From Hydractinia symbiolongicarpus (Eukaryota; Cnidaria; Hydrozoa; Anthoathecata; Hydractiniidae), in the NCBI RefSeq assembly GCF_029227915.1, contig NC_079883.1:20520001-20584000 (forward strand): DNA of 64,000 nt, written 5' to 3'. The position numbers and the translations under genes were made by a program. The notes below the pieces were generated by a model. The model ran no database searches. It was not told where the DNA came from and worked only from the letters and a program-made list of their open reading frames with translations. Within the stretch, counting starts at the first letter, position 1, and each line of letters starts with the position of its first letter. This document shows, one piece after another, positions 52,212 through 62,279 of this stretch.

Positions 52212-52536
52212 TTTTATTTTAATAATTCGACCACTTCCTGTCGTGAATTTTTGGGTAAAAAGCTGCACAGGCCTTGAAAATCCATACACCTACAGGCAGG
52301 GCATAGCTTGGTACTTCAAGCCTGGTATTCGAGCGGTAGTGGGGTATAAGGTAAATTGCCATGCCTGCATTGCAATGCATTGCGGTGCTTTTTGACGAGT
52401 AGTGCCTTCTCTGGCCTTTTTCGAATTCGGCGTACTGAGGTATAATGTTGTATGTGAGCAGGGTATAGAGAAGTAGGTAATTCTCATCCTGTTTGAACCC
52501 TCTAATTTCCCTATCAATGACAAGGAGGTCTATTTT
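52212..52536 (-). pseudogene. Unidentified element protein fragment
   Basis: A minus frame, open from about 52536 to TAA near 52212, reads Leu-Leu-Val-Ile-Asp-Arg-Glu-Ile-Arg, then a Tyr/Leu-rich segment and Ala-Phe-Tyr-Pro. An in-frame stop lies just upstream at about 52544. Composition and placement between zinc-ribbon and ATPase genes indicate a real element gene. I do not recognise the family. The frame at 52290-52523 in another phase is a shadow. Confidence 0.4.
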
Positions 52537-52559
52537 TTACACAACGTCTTCGATGTTTT

Positions 52560-52672
52560 AATTTTTGACACCCCGTCTTGGCTTTGGCCAGGCAGTCTAT
52601 GCAGGTCTTGGTTCAACTATTACCTCTAATCTTAAATCTGTCTTGGGCAAGCGGTTTTTTGCATTCCCTATA
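52560..52672 (-). pseudogene. Second zinc-ribbon fragment, paralogous to the gene upstream
   Basis: Directly after the 228-aa gene, another minus frame reads Arg-Glu-Cys-Lys-Lys, Arg-Phe-Lys-Ile-Arg-Gly-Asn, a stop, then Thr-Lys-Thr-Cys-Ile-Asp-Cys. This repeats the Cys-x2-Cys ... Phe-Lys-Ile-Arg-Gly-Asn ... Cys-Ile-x-Cys pattern of residues 110-137 of its neighbour. It suggests a tandem duplicate, now broken by a stop. Confidence 0.6.
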
Positions 52673-53354
52673 ACGTTTGCTCTCCATTTAATATTGCGGT
52701 GTACGCCGTGTGCAGTGCCTTGGCAACATCGGCAAGCGTTGGAGACCGGCAGGTCTCCTGGTATCTGATGGGTGTTTTGTGATGCACGTGTAACTCAAAG
52801 TTCTCCCAGGTATAACCTTCGGAGAATTGGGCCTTTATATGGTCCTGGAGTATAATTATCAATTCATGCAGTGGCTGCATATAGGTGCAGCGTCTGGGGC
52901 GATCCTTTGACAGGTCAAAAGGATCGCCCTTCTTAAGGTCAAAGCAGGGAATGCATGCACTTGTAGTTTCACCATTGCCCCTGATTTTGAACTGGTTTAG
53001 GGTAAGGGATTTTGAACACTTGGGACACTTTTTAGTCTCCTCCATGATTTCTATCTCCCATAGAGAAGATAGAAACTTTACCGTGCGGTCTATTTCGGGG
53101 GTATCAGTGGGTTTTTTATACCATTCCTGCTTGAATGCGCACTCGTCGAATAAGATCGCTGCTGTCATATAACCGGCAAGCTTCAGGCCGTCCTCCAGGT
53201 CCATCTTGGCCCCGGGTCTGGAAACTCCTAAAGCCTTTTTTGCTCCCATAGCGATCAGGATTGTGTATGAGACTAGCCTGACCGATTCCCAAAGTGAGTC
53301 AGTAACCATCGTTTCCTTCGGGCCCATGTTGGTGTCATCATGTTTGCTTGTCAT
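52668..53354 (-). CDS. Zinc-ribbon/HNH-like element protein with hydrophobic N-terminus (228 aa)
   Basis: The only long frame of copy A that is still open from ATG to stop. Residues 1-100 include two moderately hydrophobic helices (about 22-42 and 56-72). Residues 104-228 contain Cys110-x2-Cys113 and Cys134-x2-Cys137, a zinc ribbon, then His-His-Lys-Thr-Pro-Ile (191-196), which resembles the first His strand of an HNH (beta-beta-alpha metal) nuclease. An internal Met at 104 sits exactly before the second part, so this may be two original genes joined by a lost stop. Nuclease activity is an inference from one motif. Confidence 0.65.
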   Translation of the reverse strand: MTSKHDDTNMGPKETMVTDSLWESVRLVSYTILIAMGAKKALGVSRPGAKMDLEDGLKLAGYMTAAILFDECAFKQEWYKKPTDTPEIDRTVKFLSSLWEIEIMEETKKCPKCSKSLTLNQFKIRGNGETTSACIPCFDLKKGDPFDLSKDRPRRCTYMQPLHELIIILQDHIKAQFSEGYTWENFELHVHHKTPIRYQETCRSPTLADVAKALHTAYTAILNGEQTL

Positions 53355-53380
53355 TTATTAAGTGTCATTTTTTAGAAAAA

Positions 53381-53737
53381 TTATTGCATCTTGAAAATAT
53401 CAATATTTGGCTTAATTTTGCTCTGTTGCCGGGGCTCTGGTCCGGGGTTTTGAGATTCCCCTTTGCTTCTACCAAATATATACCAAACTCTGACACCTAT
53501 GAGAAGCACGGCTAAAGTCCCTACCCCGTACATGTATACATCCGTTGACTTGCTGGAACCTATCGCAGGTTTTTTATTATCCTGTGAAGAACCTTTGCCA
53601 CGTTCTTCTTTAAGTCGGCCTTGTTCTTTCGGTTCCATTCAGCAATTCTCTTGCCAGCTGCAACACGACCTTCGTTCTTGGGTGGTTTTGTTATAACCCT
53701 CTCCTCTCCTCTTGTTTTTGTTCCTCTTCACTCATTT
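53381..53737 (-). pseudogene. Small single-pass membrane protein of the element, frameshifted
   Basis: ATG near 53737 begins an acidic/Lys-rich start that stops at once; a shifted frame continues with a Val-Ala-Ala-Gly-Lys-Arg, Ala-Glu-Trp-Asn basic stretch; another shift leads into the open frame ending at 53381. That frame has one hydrophobic segment (residues 36-53, Tyr-Gly-Val-Gly-Thr-Leu-Ala-Val-Leu-Leu-Ile-Gly) followed by a polar tail. A basic N-terminus plus a single membrane helix is common among virion-type accessory proteins of such elements. Two shifts break it. Confidence 0.6.
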
Positions 53738-53739
53738 TA

Positions 53740-54211
53740 TTATAGCAGCACCGTATCCGCCTCCGCCACCATCTTCTCCTGTTTCTTCTTGCTCATATGC
53801 CGAGCTGTATGCCCTGCCGCGAGGAGTGGGACCAAACACCTCCCGATAGTGTAGCATACTAGTATTCCCAAATCTGTCATGAAGTCCCGGATTATAGGGT
53901 CTTCTTCAATATCCCAGTTCATGTACGTTGTCTATATCCACAAGGTTCCCAATTATGCTAGCATACAGGCTAATCACGTGAATGGACAGTGCCCTAGCCG
54001 TTTTCTCCCCCTTTTCCCGGAGTTCTTGCTGTACGTACTCGGTATGGATCTTGTCGATCGCCTCATCGGGAGCCTTGACAACGGAGCCATCTATACATTC
54101 TTTGGGTAGTAAGTGACCCTTGCCTTTGCGTAGGGCCTCTTTCAGCTCCTGACGCGTATCGATAGGTTTCTCTATCTGTTCGTATTCTGCAGAGGTGGCT
54201 TTATCGAACAC
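53740..54211 (-). pseudogene. Accessory protein of the element, one frameshift
   Basis: Two overlapping frames (54211-53906, 101 codons, and 53922-53740, 60 codons) make up one original gene. The first ends soon after Asp-Ile-Asp-Asn-Val-His-Glu-Leu; the second starts in the same segment, reads Asp-Ile-Glu-Glu-Asp-Pro-Ile-Ile-Arg-Asp and goes on into a hydrophobic helix. The shift lies near 53915. The first half is helical and charged with a Lys-rich stretch. It follows the polymerase gene by 14 bases. Function unknown. Confidence 0.65.
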
Positions 54212-54225
54212 TCTTCCTGTAGACG

Positions 54226-57200
54226 CTAGGCAGTAATGGCAATCGTTGTAATTTGATCTTGTTTCACGATCCGTTTATGGTCTGCCCTGTTGAGTGCTAG
54301 CTTGTTCACCTCTTGCGTGTATACTTCATGGTTCTTGTTTTGAATTAAGACCTGGCTCTTGCAAACGTCAACGCCCTTTTCCAGACACCGCTGATAGTCG
54401 TCAAAGGTGATGGAATTTTTAGTCACACTTCTTTTGACGCCCTTGGCTTTCCTGTCACCGCCATCTTTTGTAAGGCTCTTGTAAGCATATAGCTTGGCCC
54501 TTAGGGTGATGAATTCGGTCATGATTTTGCCACCCAGCTCGTCTTTCATCAAGCCCACCACCTTCTTATTCTTGCCTATTGGGAGAGGCCTTCCATCATC
54601 CGCATTATACGCACTTGTATCGAAGCGTGCTTCAACATTGTCCCTGATATCCCTATATAAGTCATCCGTTCGTATATGGTACACAAAGCTGTCTGTGTCC
54701 ATGTAGCAGAGCTGCAACTTGCTACCGTACTTAGGCTGCATGAAATCATAGTGAAACTCGTACATGACTAACTTCGACATGTTCAATACAGCCTGCCCAA
54801 TGTATACGGGTTTATTCGCTTTCACCCCGGTTTTACCCATTTCGACGCCTACCAGGTGCTTGCTGAACCTGCTTCCACCCTTGAAATTTGGTTTCATTAC
54901 GAGTTTCGTATACTTGTCCTCGTTGGTAAACAGCTGGATGTTGCGGTGGTTCCGGATATTTTCCATGGTCTTACCGAACACGCTTAAATTTAATAAGCTT
55001 GTAGCAATTTGTTCTTAGCCTCGTGTTGTGATCGATGTACCCATTCAACCATGCCTTCTGGTTAAATCAAATCACTCTGCGTACTTTCTTCAATTCAAGC
55101 CCATGTTTTATAGCCTCGTGAAGGGCCCTTATATGTACCACATATTTCCGCTTGTCTTCCAAATTCTGCACCAGTTTCTCTACCCTATGGACCATCGTGC
55201 GTTCGGGCAGGAACGGCAACTCGTTATGCTTGTGGTGTAGTCCCTCCGGGTAGTCAATATCTACCTCCAGGATATATCCATGCCTATTGTCCTCAACGAG
55301 CTTCTCGATCCGCTTTTCAGTGAATGCCTCGACGTTTGATACCCATTTGAAACCATCCGTGTGCAGGTCTTGACGCATCGCCCAGCCGTATAGATTGTTG
55401 GCATCCAGATACTGCAGGTAGGAGGATTCAACCTCCGGATCGTACTGGTCTCCCATGTACTTGTTATTTGCTTTAGCATAACGATGTACGGCCTGGGTTA
55501 TACTTCCTCTGATACCTTTTTTGAACATCAGTAGCATGTCGAGGTCTGTAAGGAGCTCTAGCCTTATACTTGTAAATTTCAGTGCTGCTTTCCAAGCGAG
55601 ACCAGGAGCGCTGTAGAAGTGCGCAGAATCAAGCTTGTAATTCGTCAACCACACGTCCCGAAACGTCTCGAAGACGCCGGCTAATAGCAGTTCGTTTGTG
55701 TTGAGGTACGCATCCTGGGACTATAATGGTGGCGGTTATCACCATCTAGCTTAATTACATACCATACCTTTTTGGCATATTGATAATCTTCATCGCTAAT
55801 ACCCTTCATATTTAGCTTGCTGTAAAAGGCATCCTTGGGAGGTAGCTTCACCTCCCCAAACCGCTGCCAGTTATCCATATACTCATAGGGGTACACGCCT
55901 TTTCTGCGCATGAGCCTAAACGTCGAGGCCTTATTGAAAAACCAACTGAGATTTATACACTGTTCATCGTTGAGGTTACTTGCCAACTTGTCTAACGATG
56001 ATGCCATAAATCGACAACTATCGATGAACCTAATCTCTATTGTCTTGTACTTTTCCCGATCACCGTATCCCATGCCTCCAAGGGGTACCTTGATTTTCAC
56101 GTTGAAACTGATATATTTTTCTACATTTTCAGTGATGCAACCAATGTCATGGATGTCATACTTCTCGCCTAATTCCTGTATTAGGAGATGGGCATCATAC
56201 CCTGAAAGATTGTGGAATATTACGGGTATATGGCTAGGTATCTTGTATTTGATATTGCAGGTGTTATGCGCGGCACCTCTATATTGTCCTGCATGTAACA
56301 ATGGTCCCTGACTTTGCGGTTATTTTCGCAGTCATCGAAGGGTTTTAGGCATTTGTGGCAGTGCGTGACCTCATCATGTTCCCTTTTCAAGACCTCTGTT
56401 AGAGGCATCATGGGTTGCTGCAGGTAGGTATTTTAGAGACGCCTTACCTCATCTTCCAAATGATTGACGAATCGCTTGACGCAGTCCTCACCCCTGTAGA
56501 CTGTTAGGGGATCTGGTACACTCTCATAGGCAAAGGTACTATAAGTACAACCAGATGGTACGTGCTTACTCAGCTTTTTAGTCTTCGTACCCCTTGTATA
56601 TTTTATTGGTATCAATAAGCTTTCAAAATCCGCATATATTGCAAAGGGTAGCTTTAATTGCTGTTGGCCATCTCTATAGTATAGCCATTTCTCAGCCTCT
56701 GTTGGCATCGTGATTTTAACGGCCTCGTGGTCCTTGCAGTAGCCATGATGCTTATCCCTTAATTCAACCGTGGGAAAGGCCTGTAGGCAATTTAGGCAGA
56801 AGTGCATTTTTGCCGTATTTTTCGAGGTCTTAATACCTAGGAGCCGTGATAGACTTTTGACGGCCGTGTAGTGAGTCTTTTTGTCATCCTTAAGTAGCAG
56901 TAGATTCACCTGCGTTCCACGTCCGCTATGATGTAATCGTCTAAGGATATTGATCTTCTTTCCCTCTATAACAAGACGTTCACCGCAATGCCAGGGTTAT
57001 TCTCTTCAAACTTGTATATGCTCTTGGTACTTGTAGGGAATTCTATACCCTGCCGATTGCAGTGGTCTACGTAGGGTCTCAGCTTGGTGATTCTTTGTGG
57101 ATCTCTTTCAATCTCCTCATGATGTAGGCCAGCGATGATGCCCCACTTGAAACACTCCTCATCATCATTTTTCGGGTTAATAATGGCCTTCTTTGAAGCT

Positions 57201-58350
57201 ATCCACTTGGGTGTTTGTATATCAATGAACCCCTCGTTAGCCTCAATTTATTAAAGTCTGTATCAAGGTGTAGGATTCGACTGATCGTAAAGCCACTTTG
57301 GGGTAGTGCTGGATTTTCCACATGTGTTTTAATCTGGGCGAACGTACCATCCAGCACGTTGTCTACGTTGCTAACCTGGAAGACAGAGATCAAATTACTT
57401 TTGAAGAACTTCTCTACCTCAATATACTCATCGTTGGCCCCCTCTATATTTGAAGACTTCTTCCACATGATCCAGAGGGACAACTGTATCTTCGCCGACC
57501 ACATATTTTCCACCTGCCCCTTAACCAAGGTTTTCACGTTGGGTCGCACCATTCCCATGTACCCATCAATATCTGCTCTTCCTATGCCAGGAATTCGTAA
57601 ACTTCGGAAATTCCCTCGGATGGCATGTTTATGTTCCTGGGGTATAAAATTAGGGAGTGGCTGTTCATATAGATAGTCTTCCTCGGCCTCTTGTTCTACC
57701 TCGTCATGAAGTGTAGGTCTTGTGTTGGCCGCCCCGTTATATAAATTCATCACCGTACGTTTGATTGTCGCGTAAGTTCTCTTGACCCCCTCTCTTATAG
57801 GTTTGGGGACAGCGTCCATAAGCCAATAATAAAATCCCTTAATTCTATCCCTTACAACAGAGCGATTTTTTGACAGCTCCTGTTTCTCGAAGACGTCCAT
57901 CTCAGATGGAGGCAATACCCAGTTATGCCACTCCCTGATTTTGCCCCCAATGGTTGGACGAACCGCCATCTCCTGCCTCTCAAAGATATTTATATCCCCT
58001 GGTACTAAAGGCGTACCTGGTTGTTTGGGTGGCCTCCAAGCATACTGCTGTACATCCACTTTAACTGGAACACTTTTAGGTGGTCTCGGGGCGTATTGTG
58101 GTACATTCTCCAATAGGGTAACCAATTCGGCCTTGCGTAGCCTATAATACCCCGAAAGCCCACGATCTTTTGCGATATCATGTATACGCCTGTACTGGAG
58201 TGGTACCTGGATCAGGGGTTGTAAGTGACAGCTGTAGCAGTTCCGAGCGCGGGGAACTGTTTTCATGGTTTCCGAAAGGATTATTAAAGTTTGAAGACAT
58301 GCAGATTCAGACCCTGTTAAACGAATAACTGGCGATACGGCAAAGCTCAA
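54226..58350 (-). pseudogene. Protein-primed family B DNA polymerase with long N-terminal extension, six disruptions
   Basis: Replicative polymerase of the element. In minus order: 58350-57199 N-terminal extension with a SAP-like helix pair (residues 53-82) and an Asp/Leu-rich block before the first shift near 57215; a linking stretch 57215-56975 in another frame (Trp-Ile-Ala-Ser-Lys-Lys, Phe-Lys-Trp-Gly); 56909-56433 with a Cys38/Cys41/His54/Cys58 zinc finger and exonuclease motif I Tyr-Ala-Asp-Phe-Glu (Asp94, Glu96); 56411-56220 with a Cys/His-rich ribbon; 56301-55681 with exonuclease motif II (His-Asn-Leu-Ser-Gly-Tyr-Asp); about 55710-55067 with palm motif A Asp84-x2-Asn-Leu-Tyr-Gly; 54981-54226 with motif B remains, motif C Tyr-Met-Asp95-Thr-Asp97-Ser and Lys-Leu-Tyr-Ala-Tyr-Lys. 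Breaks lie near 57215, 56975, 56430, 56295, 55700 and 55060. Confidence 0.92.
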
Positions 58351-59005
58351 GGGGAACTCGTTCTAAGGCAAGATAATCTAGGATGTCGCGAGGCATGGGA
58401 ATACAGCTTATACGGTAGCATAAAATAAGGTTAATAAAGCGATGGGACCCCCTATACATCATAGATCTTGACAGCTAAGTGCTATTTCATATGGCACAAA
58501 GTTTTCGTGCAAAGGCATGACAAAAAAAAATCACACTGACCGATCTGTGATCGTCCAGGGTTTCTCCATAATCTCATTCTACTCAGAATGCGCTTAGGCT
58601 AGATACAGAGAAAACCTCTCCTGCACTCTGCTTTGCCATACAGAAAGGCAAGGCGCATTTATTCCCGAAAAATGTACAGAAGGATTCATAGAGAAGGCCC
58701 CTGAGATGGTTTTAGACGTACGCCAAGTATATTCAACGAGAGTACCCACTGGCTAACTTGTCAGCTACTCCGGCTTCGACATATTTGGTGCCGTAAGAGT
58801 GTTAATTATCCTAATTTTAACAACCAAGCCGAACAAAATACATCAACTTGACTTGCTGTATAATACAATACAACAAGTTTTATGAAAATACGTACAAGTA
58901 TATACTGACTTAACAAGAGTCAGGAGGAGTACCCAGATGAACAAACTTTTCCAGAAGATGGTCTCTGTTTGTGCCTGTTGCACCCTGGAGAGAACATAGA
59001 GATTA
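58351..59005. other. Spacer between Polinton copies A and B
   Basis: GC-balanced like the elements, with short open stretches in several frames but no protein I can name and no clear terminal inverted repeat. It may be element-derived 5' sequence of copy A. Confidence 0.35.
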
Positions 59006-59009
59006 AAAG

Positions 59010-59252
59010 ATGCAAGCCACCGACGCCTTTTGGAGTGAAAAGGCCTCTAGACTGAAAACTGAAGCAAAAGCAACCAATGGTCGTGTTTTATACTACCTTA
59101 CAAAGCCTGGTACCGAGGGTAGTTTCGTTGCAGAAGAATTGATGCTTATTCTTGAGGATGTTGAAGTACCTCCATATTATGTAAAAAAATGTGAAACCGT
59201 TAACTGCTTCCAGTTTTCTAGAGCGACCTGCAACCTCTATAGCACCGTTTAA
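59010..59252 (+). other. Unidentified 80-codon open frame
   Basis: ATG at 59010. The frame starts with an amphipathic Lys/Ala-rich helix, then Val-Leu-Tyr-Tyr-Leu-Thr-Lys-Pro-Gly, Glu-Glu-Leu-Met-Leu-Ile-Leu-Glu and a pair of Cys residues. Composition looks coding, but I recognise no domain and it stands alone. It could be a fragment of copy B or of another mobile element. Confidence 0.3.
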
Positions 59253-59524
59253 TATTAGACAGTCATTACACTACGCGCCCCAGTAGCTCACACCGAGAGG
59301 TTCTTTGTAAGTCCCTATATGAGTCCTTGATATTTTCCCTAGATATGGCCCAAGGTCTGATTGTTTAGGACGAGGATGTAAGTGCTCGTGATAGCTTCAG
59401 TACGTACTTCAATGCGTAAGACAGGATAAGCTGTAAAAAAGGCATCTTTTCATTGTATTTGCAAGCGTTTAACTATAGTGCTGTTGCACATTGCGCTGTA
59501 TAAAGAAATCGTGACAGAACATCT

Positions 59525-59750
59525 TAGATGACAGACTGAGAGCAGTCTACCAGACCCCTCATAAGGTAACGTTGAGCCGTGATTTGGACGTCTCCGTACA
59601 TACCGAATTGTTGTAGGGTGGCATTTTGCTCCTGTATATCCCGTCTTGTCACAGTTTCCGATCCAAATCTTGAAAGATTCGATCTGAGTACACTCTCGAT
59701 GTCAAAGCTAGGGTCTCCCCAGCGCTTTATGAACTTCCTCGCTCTAGAAC
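59525..59750 (-). pseudogene. Unidentified element protein fragment, copy B
   Basis: A coherent minus frame of about 75 codons: Lys-Arg-Trp-Gly-Asp-Pro, then Arg-Phe-Gly-Ser-Glu-Thr-Val-Thr-Arg-Arg, Ala-Thr-Leu-Gln-Gln-Phe-Gly-Met-Tyr-Gly-Asp and TAA at 59525-59527. It lies downstream of the ATPase in the same orientation. There is no recognised family and no ATG at the start. Confidence 0.4.
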
Positions 59751-59939
59751 TCTATAGCTTCTCAGATGCTTGAGTCTCCTTACACGCATGTTTTGACTTC
59801 CTTAGCTAGGTCTTGACGTTCTCCCAGTCATTGATCATATTCGTTTCTTTGCCAATAAGCTTTATGTCTTGTCTTTCGCGACAATACCACAGGAAATGTT
59901 GCTTTTCCTGTCTTCGAAAGTTCTTCGGAAAAGCCGTAT

Positions 59940-60360
59940 AGGACTGCGCTAACAGCCATAGGCTATATTTTTGTGCCTTCCAGAGATGGCTAGTTTAAGT
60001 ACGGGCCGCATCCGCTTATCCAGAGATTTATCTGCTATGCAATCATCTATGAAAAAGAGTATGTCTAAGTGTCTCCTCACCGGCTAGGAGGGACGACAAT
60101 TTTTATAGCCATTCGAAAAGCTAGAGTTTTGGGTCTATTAAGAAGACACAGTCGTCCTTCCAGAGGTAGGCTCGCTCGAAGTACGTAGAGTTCCAGCGTA
60201 GCGTTGGGCAAAGAATGATGACATTATGAAAATGCTGCTTGCACTCACCTTCGGGGAGATGTAGTACAAATGCCATCAGCTTTTCTGGTGATGTGCAAGG
60301 TAATACCACAATCAAGCTGTTGTAAGGGCCTATAATTGCCATGAAAAATGCGTCGGGCAC
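59940..60360 (-). pseudogene. Packaging ATPase, copy B, broken
   Basis: The frame from 60360 (79 codons to the stop at 60121) has Ile-Ile-Gly-Pro, where a P-loop should follow but is scrambled, and Ile-Leu-Cys-Pro-Thr-Leu-Arg-Trp-Asn and Leu-Trp-Lys-Asp-Asp-Cys-Val-Phe. Beyond the stop, in two frames, come Lys-Leu-Ser-Ser-Leu-Leu-Ala-Gly-Glu-Glu, Walker B Phe-Phe-Ile-Asp-Asp-Cys-Ile-Ala-Asp and Leu-Ala-Ile-Ser-Gly-Arg-His, matching copy A. At least two stops and one shift are seen. The P-loop damage alone would abolish function. Confidence 0.8.
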
Positions 60361-60612
60361 TAATCTAAAGTCAAAGAAACAGCAGATAGTTATTATTCAT
60401 GAAATTTCTGATGGTGACTTTACTATTGTGATTTCCAAAGAGGTTGACGATCCAAGTGGTCTTTGGGGAGCATCGCGTGCATATAAAGTTTGTTAACCTC
60501 ACTCACTAATGTTACGGCAACTTTCTGTATCTTAAGGTTGTAGAACACCTCGTTCACACTACTATAAGGCTAACTGTAAGGCTTATGTTTTACAAAAAGT
60601 AGAAGGACACCC
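60361..60612. other. Element-derived spacer open on both strands
   Basis: The plus frame 60361-60497 (Val-Ile-Ile-His-Glu-Ile-Ser-Asp-Gly-Asp, ending in TAA) and the complementary minus frame are both open, so strand and identity cannot be decided. Confidence 0.3.
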
Positions 60613-60616
60613 TTAA

Positions 60617-61356
60617 CCCTATTCGGTCCGGGGGGGCGAATTCCGCCCCCCCCCCTGACAGTTTTTTTTTAATAACTCCTGATTGCTTTCTTATATGGCT
60701 ATGATAATTACTGAGTTTCAACATTTATCTATTAGACACCTGCATGCTAAATTTTTAGGTCCCATACCTTTCAGAGGCTTTGATATTACTCGAAGCTACC
60801 CCTAAAATCTCTATGAAATCCTTATAATGGGGAAAATATAATAACTCCTGTTAGGATTATCCTTAGAAATTGAAACTTGCAACACAACTTTGTTTCATCA
60901 AGAAGAATGATTTTGAATAATTTTGACACGTGACTAATCCGATTTCCCGATTTTGTCGGATTTTACCCGAAAATCGGAAAAAAACGGATTTTCGGGCAAT
61001 TTTTGGCAATTTTTTATTCGATCCATGTAAAAACCGGAAGATATGTTAAAAAAAATTTATTTAGCTTTCAGAAACTTCAAACAGAATGTAAAAATTCGCT
61101 CTAGAACAAAAGTAATTATATTTTAAGCAGATAGTGGCATTTTTAACAATTTTCAAGCTTCTGATGACGTCACAGAAAATGTGCTGACGCAAGCAAAAAT
61201 TTATTGCTGCCATTTTGTTCCTTTTATGACGTACTATAAGTGTGCCAAGTTTGATTCAATTTGAACAATCCTATGAAAAGTTATTAAGGGGGGGGCGGAA
61301 TCCGCCCCCCCCCCCCCCGGTCATAGTATGTTCGAAAAACCCCGGACCGAATAGGG
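60617..61356 (+). mobile_element. piggyBac-like MITE, complete copy (740 bp)
   Basis: TTAA flanks both sides (60613-60616 and 61357-61360). The termini CCCTATTCGGTCCGGGG and CCCCGGACCGAATAGGG are perfect inverted repeats, and a second, G/C-run palindrome (GGGGGGGCG...CGCCCCCCC type) lies just inside each end. No open frame. It splits copy B between capsid-like and ATPase remnants and so arrived later. The other copy is at 15865-16426. Confidence 0.93.
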
Positions 61357-61369
61357 TTAAGAGACTTCG

Positions 61370-62067
61370 CAGAAGTATTGATCTGTAAATTATAGCCTGT
61401 GTCTTCTTTCTTTGTGGTGATTACCTTGCTTCAAAATACCCTATCATTGGTATCATTGGTATCACGGTACAGTCGTATCGCCTTGCCCTTCGCACTTGGA
61501 AGACCTTCATGATCTACTTTTTCAAACGCTAGTGTAATGTTGGTGACCTGAAGCAGCAGTGCCGCCATCCTTGATCAAATTCCTATACGGTTAAAAGTAA
61601 AGAACACATTGCTGTCAGTCATGTGGCCCTGGATTGTAGAAAGGAAGGTCTCAGATGAACTTAAACATCTTTCCTAGGGGAATGAAGAAGGTGTTTTCGT
61701 AGTCGCGATGATTGGTCTTTCTTCGTCTGTACCCAAATAGTCATTCGCATTGAACTGTAACGCCCTGCTCGTACTCTCATTTAGATTTTGACCCTCGAGG
61801 ATTAGGTTATTCTCAAGCTCAAACTTGGGTAGCCACAAGTCTCTGTACACTGCGAAAGAAGCTCTGCATCTCGTTGCCGATTAGGGTGATGCGGAAGTTC
61901 TGCCCAAGACTATCACCGATATTGTTCACGATGGTATGCCTGGTGTTTGTTTTACCCAACTCCAGATTAAATAGTAGCCTAAGGCTTCCAGGAAAAATGG
62001 CATTGTTCTGTCCCATATTGGTCACGTCGACATATGCTCGTCGACGGTACTTGACTGATCTTAACAC
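61370..62067 (-). pseudogene. Capsid-like protein remnant, copy B
   Basis: The frame 62067-61819 contains Phe-Pro-Gly-Ser-Leu-Arg-Leu-Leu-Phe-Asn-Leu, Thr-Ile-Val-Asn-Asn-Ile-Gly and Ile-Gly-Asn-Glu-Met, beta-strand-rich blocks that I associate with the N-terminal part of the double-jelly-roll major capsid protein of Polinton-type elements. A shifted frame (about 61845-61690) adds Tyr-Arg-Asp-Leu-Trp and Asn-Leu-Asn-Glu-Ser. Further short pieces run to 61370. The family call rests on a few blocks; a minor capsid protein is possible. Confidence 0.5.
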
Positions 62068-62279
62068 TCTGTGGTTTACCTTTCATCGTTTTGATTTCTT
62101 ACACTTCACCAGTGAAAACACCTGGACGATGATAATCCAAACGACGGGTATTTTAATATTCCTGAGGATATACCGGTTTAGTCTGACATCAGCTCTACTA
62201 ACACCCGAAGAGCAAGGTATGCAGTGTATAGAGATTAGCAAACGCGGAGATATTAAGAGATCGAAGCAAATCTAAATGC

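Larger units (their letters stand above)
51792..58350 (-). mobile_element. Polinton/Maverick-type (adintovirus-like) element, copy A, decayed
   Basis: A compact run of minus-strand genes: family B DNA polymerase with its N-terminal extension, three small accessory proteins, a zinc-ribbon/HNH-like protein, an uncharacterised fragment and a packaging ATPase tail. Genes are separated by 0-30 bases or overlap, unlike host genes, and the region is visibly richer in GC. No retroviral-type integrase, protease or terminal repeats were recognised, so the element is partial or its ends are lost. Roughly a dozen shifts and stops mean it is inactive. Confidence 0.9.

Noticed and set aside
55910-57676. 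Plus-strand frames of 133 and 153 codons over the polymerase gene
   Set aside because: Antisense shadows; all conserved motifs read on minus.
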